A stretch of DNA of 64,000 nucleotides from NCBI RefSeq assembly GCF_028596125.1, contig NZ_CP117229.1, positions 914,001-978,000 of the forward strand, given 5' to 3'. Origin of the DNA: Listeria innocua. GTDB taxonomy: Bacteria > Bacillota > Bacilli > Lactobacillales > Listeriaceae. Below, in pieces: positions 1 through 7,677 of this stretch. Every line of letters starts with the position of its first letter. Positions within the stretch are counted from its first letter, which is position 1. The notes under the pieces are model-generated. The model saw only the letters and a program-made list of their open reading frames with translations, was not told the origin of the DNA and did not search any database. The position numbers were made by a program, and so were the translations under genes.

Positions 1-1692
1 CGATAACTCATTAATAGATTTACCAGACGTGAAAAGTTTTTTTATAAGCTCATTATCTAAATTTAAATACAAATGGGCAAGTGGAGCAGGGGCTTGTTCT
101 TGCTGAATACTCTCTAAAATATCACTGAAAACAGAACTCGTTTCTTCTAAAGAGCGTTCCAGTTCTCTGCTTGCCTGTGTAGCGGCAGAATGAATAAAAA
201 TAATAGGGAGCGTTTTAGGTTCAAAATGCTTAATTGTTATATCGGCATCAAATTCCGCCATCATTTTATTCATTTCAGCTAAGATTGGTTGATAAGTTAT
301 TTCTTCTTCAGCAGACATTGGTAACAATTTGTTAGTGATTTCTTCTGGTTGAATTAAAATAAACTCGGCTTCATCTACCAAATGATTTAACATTGTTAAA
401 ATTGGTGTATCGTAGGAGTAACCGCCATTAATCAATGTCATACCACTAGAGCGAGCAATATCAGTTATCTGTCTAAAATCGTCTACTGAAAAAGTATAGT
501 AGATTGTCGTCGTTTCTTTCATTATATCTGCTAATTTTTCTTCACCATTCAAAGTTTTAAACGGCAGATAAGAATAAATTAATTTTAAAAATGGCGCATC
601 TTCACTAGCTAATGCTTTAAAACCAAGATAATGCGTCGATAATAATTTTGTTAGTGCGCTCTCGGGTAACGTTTCAATTCCTTTTTTTAGCGCCACACCT
701 AGCTCCTTAGATACGATTTCAAGGCGCTCATTTTTATAAAAAGATTCCCGTGAAGCGACTGGCTGAAGCTCATCTGTCCAAAGTATACATTCAGCAAAAA
801 AAGCCCAGTTAGGAAGAACGTTATTCGCTTCGCTCGTCACATACATATTGTTTAAAAATACCGTTTGTTTGCGCACCGCATTCATTTGCACCGTATAAGG
901 AATCATAAAAGCGATTCCAAAAGTACGACCAGATTCATTTTCAATTAAGAAATAATCTTGAAAGCGAGTGCCGAGTAAATGTTCCCCGTAGCGAAGAATT
1001 TGCTCCCTCGGAAGACTGAACAGTATTTCTTTATCAGCAAACTGCTTGGTCCACGAGTTAATCTCTTGTTCATAACCATCTGCTTCTATTAAAATGGCGC
1101 TTTCTAAAGAAGAGCCGTATTTTTTTAATGTATTAATCAAGTATTCCGTTTTTTCGCATTCAGGGTGTTCATCCATATGAGGACGCAACCGTAAATAAAC
1201 TTGAGTACCAGGTTCGCGTTTTTCGGTTTTAATTTTACGGACAGAATAAGTACCATCAGCTTTTCCATGCCATTCAGTCGTTTCTCCGTTTTTTTGTGAG
1301 GTAGAAATCATTACAATCTCATCGCTAACAATAAAACAAGAAAGTAAACCGATCCCAAAGCGACCAATAAAATCATTGGTATCTTGACCATCAAAGTTTT
1401 TTTCACCTTTAGATGAATTAGCAATAGTTGCAAGGAAGGCATGGACTTCATCTTCCGTTAAACCAATCCCATTATCCTCTAAAATTAAAGTTTTGTTGTT
1501 TTTTTCACCAGATAATGAAACATGGATTTTTCCATTTAAAGTAGGCTCTATTTTCTTCCTAGCTCTAATTGCATCTGTAGCATTCTGTAATAATTCTCGA
1601 ATATAAACATCTTTTTCGTCATAAAGATGATTAGAGAGAATGTCAATCATACCAGCCAAGTTCACCTGAAAGCGGTGAGAATAATTTTCCAT
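1..1692 (-). CDS. htpG: Chaperone HtpG (Hsp90 family), 3' end outside window
   Basis: Bacterial Hsp90, an ATP-dependent cytosolic chaperone. The reverse strand reads in frame for 564 codons from an ATG preceded by a strong AGGAGG site and runs off the window edge, so the last few dozen residues are missing. The N-terminal GHKL ATPase domain is clear: ELLQNATDAI (Glu33, Asn37, Asp40), EDNGIGL and GRFGIGLLSCF. The middle domain follows, with PVASRESFY; the rest is the start of the dimerisation domain. It is divergent from fri across about 200 bp. No CIRCE or CtsR site was seen upstream. Confidence 0.95.
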   Translation of the reverse strand, partial: MENYSHRFQVNLAGMIDILSNHLYDEKDVYIRELLQNATDAIRARKKIEPTLNGKIHVSLSGEKNNKTLILEDNGIGLTEDEVHAFLATIANSSKGEKNFDGQDTNDFIGRFGIGLLSCFIVSDEIVMISTSQKNGETTEWHGKADGTYSVRKIKTEKREPGTQVYLRLRPHMDEHPECEKTEYLINTLKKYGSSLESAILIEADGYEQEINSWTKQFADKEILFSLPREQILRYGEHLLGTRFQDYFLIENESGRTFGIAFMIPYTVQMNAVRKQTVFLNNMYVTSEANNVLPNWAFFAECILWTDELQPVASRESFYKNERLEIVSKELGVALKKGIETLPESALTKLLSTHYLGFKALASEDAPFLKLIYSYLPFKTLNGEEKLADIMKETTTIYYTFSVDDFRQITDIARSSGMTLINGGYSYDTPILTMLNHLVDEAEFILIQPEEITNKLLPMSAEEEITYQPILAEMNKMMAEFDADITIKHFEPKTLPIIFIHSAATQASRELERSLEETSSVFSDILESIQQEQAPAPLAHLYLNLDNELIKKLFTSGKSINELS

Positions 1693-1812
1693 TGTCTATC
1701 CTCCTAGTTGTGTAAATATCATTTTTATTCTATCATAAAAGAAGAGATAAATATTGGAAAAACATTAATAGATGTTTAAAAAATCATATCAGTGGTAAAT
1801 ACTTTGTGATGG

Positions 1813-1839
1813 TTTCCACACTGGACATTGTAGTGGAAA
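1813..1839. promoter_or_regulatory. Inverted repeat overlapping the fri -35 region
   Basis: TTTCCAC (1813-1819) and GTGGAAA (1833-1839) form a perfect 7-bp inverted repeat with a 13-nt spacer. It encloses the putative -35 TGGACA (1822-1827). The sequence shows the symmetry; a role as operator is inferred. Confidence 0.45.
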
Positions 1840-1850
1840 TAGATTATACT
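1822..1850 (+). promoter_or_regulatory. fri sigma-A promoter
   Basis: TGGACA (1822-1827), a 17-nt spacer and TATACT (1845-1850) form a good vegetative promoter 44 nt before the fri start. The -10 hexamer lies inside the PerR-like box. Confidence 0.7.
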
Positions 1851-1874
1851 TATTATTAAGTGATAATCATTACA
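1844..1874 (+). promoter_or_regulatory. PerR-like box followed by Fur-like half site
   Basis: TTATACTTATTATTA (1844-1858) matches the PerR consensus TTATAATTATTATAA at 13 of 15 positions. The adjoining TGATAATCATTA (1860-1871) is a core Fur-type segment; about 13 of 19 bases match the full Fur consensus. Both sit on or just after the -10, as expected for metal-dependent repression of a Dps gene. In Listeria, fri is known to be PerR-controlled. Confidence 0.75.
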
Positions 1875-1893
1875 AAATAGGAGGAAGATAATT

Positions 1894-2364
1894 ATGAAAA
1901 CAATCAACTCAGTAGACACAAAGGAATTTTTGAATCATCAAGTAGCGAATTTAAACGTATTCACAGTAAAAATTCATCAAATTCATTGGTATATGAGAGG
2001 CCACAACTTCTTCACTTTACATGAAAAAATGGATGATTTATATAGCGAATTCGGTGAACAAATGGATGAAGTAGCAGAACGTTTACTTGCCATTGGTGGA
2101 AGCCCATTCTCGACTTTAAAAGAGTTTTTAGAAAATGCGAGTGTAGAAGAAGCTCCTTATACAAAACCTAAAACTATGGATCAATTAATGGAAGACTTAG
2201 TTGGTACATTAGAATTACTTAGAGACGAATATAAACAAGGCATTGAGCTAACTGACAAAGAAGGCGACGATGTAACAAACGATATGCTAATTGCATTTAA
2301 AGCTAGCATTGACAAACATATCTGGATGTTCAAAGCATTCCTTGGAAAAGCTCCATTAGAATAA
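1894..2364 (+). CDS. fri: Dps-family ferritin Fri
   Basis: Non-haem iron-binding ferritin-like protein of the Dps family, 156 aa. It assembles as a dodecamer that oxidises and stores iron and limits peroxide damage. The intersubunit ferroxidase ligands are visible: His31, His43, Asp47, Asp58 and Glu62, in HWYMRGHNFFTLHEKMDD and the following EQMDEVAE. The start ATG has an upstream AGGAGG. It is monocistronic, with a strong terminator directly downstream and a PerR/Fur-type operator upstream. Listeria Fri is also known for roles in virulence, cold shock and beta-lactam tolerance. Confidence 0.97.
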   Translation: MKTINSVDTKEFLNHQVANLNVFTVKIHQIHWYMRGHNFFTLHEKMDDLYSEFGEQMDEVAERLLAIGGSPFSTLKEFLENASVEEAPYTKPKTMDQLMEDLVGTLELLRDEYKQGIELTDKEGDDVTNDMLIAFKASIDKHIWMFKAFLGKAPLE

Positions 2365-2373
2365 GATGCAATC

Positions 2374-2410
2374 AAAACTGTGTGGGATTTATTTCTCACA
2401 CAGTTTTTTT
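2374..2410 (+). terminator. Intrinsic terminator of fri
   Basis: Inverted repeat AAAACTGTGTG / CACACAGTTTT followed by a T run. Confidence 0.9.
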
Positions 2411-2467
2411 ACCTCGAATCTGTTATAGTACAATATCCTTATTTTAAGGTTGTTTTAATACATAGTG

Positions 2468-2494
2468 GTTTGAATTTTATTAGAAAGAGGTATA
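2468..2494 (+). promoter_or_regulatory. Sigma-B-like promoter upstream of the YneR-like gene
   Basis: GTTTGA (2468-2473), a 15-nt spacer and GGTATA (2489-2494) resemble the sigma-B consensus GTTTAA / GGGWAT. It lies about 100 nt before the next start codon. Confidence 0.45.
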
Positions 2495-2598
2495 CTAACT
2501 GCATAACAAAAAGCAGAAAAAGTGAAATTCGATGTAAAATCTGCTATTCTTGAGTAATAATCAATACGTACAAAAAATGGAAACGAGGAGTGAAAAGT

Positions 2599-2901
2599 AT
2601 GAATATCGAGGTAACGGACCAAGCAAATAAATGGTTTCATGATGAATTTGATGTAGCTGATGGTAATGGAATTCGACTTTTTGCCAAATATGGTGGTTCT
2701 AATAGTTCCTTGCATCCTGGTTTCTCTATCGGTTTAGCTGCCGAAAAACCGCAAGAAGCAGCAGTCGCTGAAAAGAAAGAAGACTTAACTTTCTTTATTG
2801 AAGATCATGATTATTGGTATTTCAAAGACCACGACTGGAAAATTGACTATGAACCAAAAACGGAAGAAGTATCCTTTTCCTTTAAAGAAAAAGTGAAATG
2901 A
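2599..2901 (+). CDS. HesB/YneR-like protein
   Basis: Small cytosolic protein of 100 aa that resembles the HesB-like YneR family, related in fold to A-type iron-sulfur carriers. It contains no cysteine at all, so the Cys ligands used by IscA/SufA scaffolds are absent and a classical Fe-S carrier role is unlikely. I chose the ATG at 2599 because GAGGAG lies 8 nt before it; a GTG at 2590 overlaps that site and is less likely. It lies between fri and the MBL lipoprotein gene with its own terminator. The function is unknown. Confidence 0.8.
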   Translation: MNIEVTDQANKWFHDEFDVADGNGIRLFAKYGGSNSSLHPGFSIGLAAEKPQEAAVAEKKEDLTFFIEDHDYWYFKDHDWKIDYEPKTEEVSFSFKEKVK

Positions 2902-2916
2902 ATACAACATAAATTG

Positions 2917-2952
2917 CCGCGTGTAAATCGATTTTGATTTCATGCGGTTTTT
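2917..2952 (+). terminator. Intrinsic terminator after the YneR-like gene
   Basis: CCGCGTGTAAATC pairs, with wobbles, to GATTTCATGCGG, followed by TTTTT. Confidence 0.75.
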
Positions 2953-3015
2953 GTTTTAAAAGCTTTACTGTTCTCTATTCCTTTGCTATTCTACTAAGAG
3001 AGCAGGAGGAGAAAG

Positions 3016-4146
3016 ATGACAAAGAAATTAGTAATTTGTATTAGTTTAATCGCGATATTTTTAAGCGGTTGTAGTTTTTCAGAACCATCCACTAAACCAT
3101 CTAACATCACAGAAAAAACCTTAAATGGTGCAAGCTTTACTTTTTTTGATGTTGGTCAAGGGGACAGCACACTTATTCAAGCAGAAGACGGTACGACTAT
3201 TTTGATTGATACTGGTCGACAAGATGATGACCGGATTTTAACTTATTTAAAAGAAGCAAATATAAAAAAGCTAGATTTGCTATTACTGACACATCCACAT
3301 GCCGACCATATTGGTAATGCCGACAAAGTCATTGCTACATATAAACCGAAAGAAATTTGGATGGATGGCTTAACTTTTTCAAGCAGTATTTATGAGAAGG
3401 TAATTGATGCAGCACTGGCCTCAAATGCGAAATATAAAGAACCAAGACGCGGTGATAAAGCGACTTTTGGTCCATTTGATATAGAAGTCCTAAGCCCAGA
3501 TAAACTTCAAAACGACGCCAATAATGACTCCATTGCAGTCAAAATGACATACAAAGATATTTCTGCCATTTTCACTGGTGATGCGGAAAAAGGGCGGGAA
3601 CGAGAAATGGCAGATAGTGGCGCCAATTTAGAAGCAGATATTTTAGACTTAGGACACCATGGTTCATCCACTTCTAATCAACCATTTTTCTTAGATAAAG
3701 TGAAACCTCAAGTGGCTGTATACTCCGCTGAAATGGCCAACAGTTATGGACATCCCCATGTAGAAGTATTGGAATGGTTAAAAGAACGAGATATTAAAAC
3801 TTACGGGACAGATGTGAATGGAACAATTACAATCGAAACTGACGGCGAAAAAATTCATGTCCAAACCGAAAAAGAAGGCACCCCTAAGCCCGGTAGCAGC
3901 TATAACAAAGAAAATAATACACAAAAAACAGAAGATGCCACATCAGAAGAATTGCCTGAAAGTATTAATCTGAATTCAGCATCTAGTGAAGAATTACAAC
4001 TATTACCACTTATTGGCCCAGCGCTGGCAGAAAAAATCATTGCCGAGCGCCCGTATCAGTCCATAGATGAATTGAAAAAAATTAACGGCATTGGTGATGG
4101 AATTGTGCGCCAAATTAAAGAACAAGGCCTTGCCGTAACAAAGTAG
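3016..4146 (+). CDS. ComEC-like metallo-beta-lactamase lipoprotein with C-terminal HhH domain
   Basis: Predicted surface lipoprotein of 376 aa. The N-terminal signal ends in lipobox LSGC (Cys19). A metallo-beta-lactamase domain of the ComEC C-terminal type follows: FDVGQGD (44-50), zinc motif THPHADHIG (92-100, His93/His95/Asp97/His98), FTGDAEKG (Asp189), GHHGS (His214/215) and YGHPH (245-248). A ComEA-like helix-hairpin-helix domain spans about 313-376 (INLNSAS, LPLIGPALAEKI, INGIGDGIV). This combination suggests an extracellular nuclease or phosphodiesterase acting on nucleic acid, by inference. It abuts the DUF3006 gene in the same operon. Confidence 0.88.
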   Translation: MTKKLVICISLIAIFLSGCSFSEPSTKPSNITEKTLNGASFTFFDVGQGDSTLIQAEDGTTILIDTGRQDDDRILTYLKEANIKKLDLLLLTHPHADHIGNADKVIATYKPKEIWMDGLTFSSSIYEKVIDAALASNAKYKEPRRGDKATFGPFDIEVLSPDKLQNDANNDSIAVKMTYKDISAIFTGDAEKGREREMADSGANLEADILDLGHHGSSTSNQPFFLDKVKPQVAVYSAEMANSYGHPHVEVLEWLKERDIKTYGTDVNGTITIETDGEKIHVQTEKEGTPKPGSSYNKENNTQKTEDATSEELPESINLNSASSEELQLLPLIGPALAEKIIAERPYQSIDELKKINGIGDGIVRQIKEQGLAVTK

Positions 4147-4155
4147 GTGAATAGG

Positions 4156-4383
4156 GTGAAAAAAGCAATATTAGATCGTATAGAGGATGGAAAAGCCGTT
4201 TTTCTAATCGAACCGAACCATACAGAATGGTTAGTAAATCAAGAAGAACTTGATTCCTCTATAAAAGAAGGGGATGTCGTCACTATTTCAGAAACAAATG
4301 AAATAATGAAACACCCCCAAGAAACTGATGAAATGAAAAAACGTATTGCGGAAAAGCTAGAAAGACTAAGAGGAAAAAACTGA
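4156..4383 (+). CDS. DUF3006 family small protein
   Basis: Acidic protein of about 75 aa with the DUF3006 pattern KKAILDRIEDGKAVFLIEP. Such genes are commonly paired with ComEC-like MBL proteins, as here, where it starts a few bases after the upstream stop. I prefer the GTG at 4156, which opens with the family's typical MKKAILDRIE; a GTG at 4147, in frame, is the alternative. The region after it has no strong terminator before the LhrC5 promoter. I recall work on this Listeria gene as a stress and infection factor, but its molecular activity is not evident from sequence. Confidence 0.8.
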   Translation: MKKAILDRIEDGKAVFLIEPNHTEWLVNQEELDSSIKEGDVVTISETNEIMKHPQETDEMKKRIAEKLERLRGKN

Positions 4384-4463
4384 GAAAAACTTTTTTAAAC
4401 TCTCATGAAATTTTCATCTTTCTTTCAGCACATTCTTTTTTAGGAAAGTTATTATATGTATAA

Positions 4464-4569
4464 GCTAACAACAAGCAAAACATTTTCATTTCTTTCCCTT
4501 TTTAGAATGAAAATCCCAAACTCCCTTTTAGCTAGTGCGGTTTACTCCCTTTTTCCGCGCTAGTTTTTT
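4464..4569 (+). ncRNA. lhrC5: LhrC5 small regulatory RNA
   Basis: A -10 TTATAT at 4452-4457 precedes a gene-free stretch ending in an intrinsic terminator. The terminator stem CTAGTGCGG / CCGCGCTAG is followed by T6 at 4564-4569. Four TCCC motifs lie at 4495, 4514, 4522 and 4546, the last in the terminator loop. UCCC-rich single-stranded motifs and about 110 nt length define the LhrC family, which base-pairs with Shine-Dalgarno regions of surface-protein mRNAs such as lapB. LhrC5 is known to lie at this locus and to be induced by LisRK under cell-envelope stress. The exact 5' end is inferred. Confidence 0.85.
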
Positions 4570-4581
4570 CATGCGCAAAAA

Positions 4582-5799
4582 TCACTTTTTCTGTGGAAAG
4601 AGAAATTTATTGCGTCCAGCATCTAGGCCGCAATATAGCATAATTAGGGTAATGCCGATCAGAACATATAACGTTGGTTGCCAACTGCCAAGAGCATCAT
4701 GGAGTGTACCAAATAATATTGGACCGGAAGCAGCAAACAAATAACCTATTGATTGCGCCATTCCAGATAAATCCGCCGATTCGGTAGCGCTTGTTGTTCG
4801 CAAATTAAAGAACATCATCGAAAGACTAAATGACATCCCCGAACCAATCCCATATAAAATAATCGCAGTAGCTAAAATAAATAGATTACCAGAAGCGAAC
4901 ATAATCCCAAAAATCCCAATCATAAATAATAAAACAGAAATCCCAACGAGCAACTGCTGATTTTTCATTCGCCCAGCTATAATAGGAATAATAAATGTAA
5001 TCGGCATAACAGCAAACTGCATTAGTGAGAGCATAAGACCGCTAGAAGTACTTGATAATCCTTGATCTGCTAAAATGTTCGGTAACCAAGCAATCGAAAT
5101 ATAAAAAATCGCGGACTGTGAACCCATATATAATGAAATTTTCCAAGCAAGAGGGGACTTCCACACCGAAGTAGTAACTAAATGTGTGGCAATTTTTTCT
5201 GAGCTGCGTTGGTTATATCTTAACTGTGGTAGCCAGATAACTAACGCTAAAACACCCAGCATTGCCCAAAAAACCATGCTTCCATGCCAGCTGAATTTAT
5301 TATTCATCGCAATCGGCACCGTCAAACCAGCAGCAAGTGCCGCACATAAATTCATTGAAATCGAATATACCCCAGTCATTAATCCTAATTTAAAAGGAAA
5401 CTCCTTCTTAATCAAACTAGGTAAAATGACATTTCCCACTGCAATAGCAAGTCCAATCATAAATGTCCCAGCAAATAAATAGAATTCGCCTCCAAAAGGT
5501 CGAAGTAAACTACCAATAACAAGAGTTAAAAGTGCGATAAAAATAAGTACTTCTATCCCTAGTGAACGACTTAATTTCGAAACAAAAGGGGATAAACCAG
5601 CAAAAGCAAGTAGTGGTATCGTCGTTAGTAATCCTGCCATCGTGTTTGTTAAATGTAAATCTGATTGAATCATTCCAAGTAAAGGTCCAACTGACGTAAT
5701 TGGTGCACGCAAGTTTGCTGCAATTAAAATAATGCCGACAATAAGCATCACCCGACTTGAACGCGTCAGGATTTTTTTATTTGTTAAATCTGAATTCAT
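4582..5799 (-). CDS. MFS transporter, CynX/YycB-like
   Basis: Integral membrane protein of 405 aa with about 12 hydrophobic segments. It resembles the cyanate/NNP-type major facilitator family (CynX, YycB): an early NLRAPITSVGPLLGMIQSDL segment, then LLTTIPLLAFAGLSPFVSKLSR. It likely exports or imports a small anion or drug; the substrate cannot be read from sequence. Its start overlaps the stop of the upstream GntR gene by 4 nt, so the two are co-transcribed and translationally coupled, and the GntR protein probably controls it. Confidence 0.85.
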   Translation of the reverse strand: MNSDLTNKKILTRSSRVMLIVGIILIAANLRAPITSVGPLLGMIQSDLHLTNTMAGLLTTIPLLAFAGLSPFVSKLSRSLGIEVLIFIALLTLVIGSLLRPFGGEFYLFAGTFMIGLAIAVGNVILPSLIKKEFPFKLGLMTGVYSISMNLCAALAAGLTVPIAMNNKFSWHGSMVFWAMLGVLALVIWLPQLRYNQRSSEKIATHLVTTSVWKSPLAWKISLYMGSQSAIFYISIAWLPNILADQGLSSTSSGLMLSLMQFAVMPITFIIPIIAGRMKNQQLLVGISVLLFMIGIFGIMFASGNLFILATAIILYGIGSGMSFSLSMMFFNLRTTSATESADLSGMAQSIGYLFAASGPILFGTLHDALGSWQPTLYVLIGITLIMLYCGLDAGRNKFLFPQKK

Positions 5800-6485
5800 T
5801 TGTTATCTCCATTCTTAGCAGCAATTTGTTTGAAGAGCGTGATATACTCAGTTACTTCATGTGCTGCTCCTTCTTTATCTCGTTTTTCGATCGCTGATAC
5901 AAGAGTTGCATGGCCATTATGCTTATTAACAGCTGGATTCATTTCTGTTGTACTCGTAATCGAAAACTGTATTTCCTCTAAAATATTTACATACATATCT
6001 AACAATAAATCATTGTGCGCTGCCTTTACAATTGTTAGATGAAGAGCTGAATCGGCTTTTACAAAGGCAGTTACATCATTATCTTTATTAGCTAAATAGC
6101 AAAGTTGCTTATATTTTTTTAGCATTTTTAAATCTTCATCCGTGCGCCGTTCGCAAGCTAAAATAACTGCTTCTCGGTCTAGCGCATGCCTCATTTCTAG
6201 AATTTCTTGAACAGAGGATTCTCGCACGCGTTTTTGCATAATAGCATGAAGTTCACTATTATTGCGTACAAAAGTTCCGTCTCCTTGCTTTGTTTCAAGT
6301 AAACCAATATGGGCCAGCGCACGGATTGCTTCACGTAACGTATTTCGACTGATGCCAAACTGAGTCATTAAATCAGCTTCTTTAGGAATTCGTTCGCCGA
6401 TTTTCCAAGCGCCACTAGTAATTTCAGCTTTTATCTGATCATAGACTTGCTCAGCTAAAGATTTCCGCTCAATTTTTTCTACCAC
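5796..6485 (-). CDS. GntR family regulator, FadR/FCD subfamily
   Basis: DNA-binding repressor or activator of 229 aa. The N-terminal winged helix (QVYDQIKAEITSGAWKIGERIPKEADLMTQFGISRNTLREAIRAL) is followed by an all-helical FCD ligand domain (EMRHALDREAVILA, ADSALHLTIVKAAHN). It starts at GTG with GGGGAG upstream. It is the first gene of a two-gene operon with the MFS transporter and is divergent from the AI-2E permease gene. The ligand is unknown. Confidence 0.88.
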   Translation of the reverse strand: MVEKIERKSLAEQVYDQIKAEITSGAWKIGERIPKEADLMTQFGISRNTLREAIRALAHIGLLETKQGDGTFVRNNSELHAIMQKRVRESSVQEILEMRHALDREAVILACERRTDEDLKMLKKYKQLCYLANKDNDVTAFVKADSALHLTIVKAAHNDLLLDMYVNILEEIQFSITSTTEMNPAVNKHNGHATLVSAIEKRDKEGAAHEVTEYITLFKQIAAKNGDNK

Positions 6486-6546
6486 AAAAAAACTCCCCTT
6501 TCTAAAGGTAGGATGATTGGTTCTATTCTACAGAAGAAAAATTTTT

Positions 6547-6575
6547 TTGTAAACCCTATTTAACTAATTTATGAT
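6547..6575 (+). promoter_or_regulatory. Promoter of the AI-2E family gene
   Basis: TTGTAA (6547-6552), a 17-nt spacer and TATGAT (6570-6575), about 30 nt before the start codon. Confidence 0.55.
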
Positions 6576-6606
6576 AAAATGAAGAAAGAAAAGGGCTGGT
6601 GAGGAA

Positions 6607-7653
6607 ATGAATTGGTTGGAGAAGCTAAAAGAAAATGACACGGCAAGACGGGTGCTAGTGTTTGTTCTTCTAGGGATTGTATTATATTTACTTAGAAGCA
6701 TGATAGATTTAATATTACTAACATTTATTTTTGCATTTTTAGTTACGCGATTAGAAAATGTAATTTTAAAAAGAATACGAATACCACGAAAATTAATCGT
6801 TATCGTTTTATATTGTTTAGTAGCAATGTTTTTATATGTTGCTATTGTTCATTTCTTACCAATTTTAATTGACCAAATATCGCAACTTGTAGACTCTCTT
6901 GTAAAAATTTATAATAACCCGAGTGATAATAAGATTGTGCAGTGGATTGTCGGATTTTTGAAGGAATCGAATATTCAAAAATACCTCCAAACTGGTGTTG
7001 ACTTTATTATTGCTTCACTTTCTGGAATCGGTTCGGTTGGATTATCGTTTTTCTTAGCTTTAATCCTTAGTTTGTTTTTCTCTTTAGAAAAAGAACGGGT
7101 AACTTCTTTTACAGGGCAATTTTTAACAAGTAAAGTAGGCTTTATTTTTAAAGAAGCAGCGTTTTTTGGGAAAAAATTTGTTGCGACTTTCGGGGTGGTG
7201 TTAGAGGCACAATTGATGATTGCGCTTGTTAATACAATCATTACAACGATAGCACTATATTTAATGAATTTCCCACAACTTCTTAGTCTATCCATAATGG
7301 TGTTTGTATTAGGGTTAATTCCCGTGGCTGGTGTAATTATCTCATGTGTTCCACTTGTTCTTATTGCATACTCTGTTGGTGGTTTTCAAGATGTCGTTTA
7401 TATTTTAATTACGGTAGTTATCGTTCATGCGATTGAAACATATATTTTAAATCCGAAACTAATGTCTTCCAAAACGAATTTACCTGTATTTTATACCTTT
7501 ATCATTTTAATTTTTTCAGAAACTTTCTTTGGCGTATGGGGCTTAATTGTTGGTATCCCAGTATTTGTATTCTTACTGGATATTCTAGACGTACGAAATT
7601 CTGAAGATATTCAAAAAAGAACTATATTTGGACGTAAGAAAAAAGTAGATTAA
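6607..7653 (+). CDS. AI-2E family permease
   Basis: Polytopic membrane protein of 348 aa from the PerM/YdiK/TqsA-like AI-2E family. Two N-terminal hydrophobic segments, a soluble amphipathic stretch (SQLVDSLVKIYNNPSDN) and at least five later segments are visible. The conserved GLIPVAGVIISCVPLVLIA and the C-terminal FGVWGLIVGIPVFVFLLDIL are typical. Members act as autoinducer-2 exporters or Na+/H+ antiporters; the substrate here is not predictable. The ATG has GGTGAGG upstream. Confidence 0.85.
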   Translation: MNWLEKLKENDTARRVLVFVLLGIVLYLLRSMIDLILLTFIFAFLVTRLENVILKRIRIPRKLIVIVLYCLVAMFLYVAIVHFLPILIDQISQLVDSLVKIYNNPSDNKIVQWIVGFLKESNIQKYLQTGVDFIIASLSGIGSVGLSFFLALILSLFFSLEKERVTSFTGQFLTSKVGFIFKEAAFFGKKFVATFGVVLEAQLMIALVNTIITTIALYLMNFPQLLSLSIMVFVLGLIPVAGVIISCVPLVLIAYSVGGFQDVVYILITVVIVHAIETYILNPKLMSSKTNLPVFYTFIILIFSETFFGVWGLIVGIPVFVFLLDILDVRNSEDIQKRTIFGRKKKVD

Positions 7654-7677
7654 GCTTAATGCTTAATCTACTTTTTC
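7639..7677. terminator. Bidirectional terminator shared by convergent genes
   Basis: A 16-bp perfect inverted repeat (AAAAAGTAGATTAAGC and its complement, loop of about 5 nt) has poly-A on one side and poly-T on the other. It extends into the last codons of both the AI-2E gene and the DUF915 hydrolase gene. Confidence 0.9.

Noticed and set aside
2181-2399. Minus-strand ORF over fri
   Set aside because: It is antisense to a gene with clear ferroxidase residues, has no RBS and encodes no recognisable protein.
4384-4415. TGAGA/TCTCA hairpin after the DUF3006 gene as terminator
   Set aside because: The stem is only 5 bp and not followed by a T run, so it is too weak to call.
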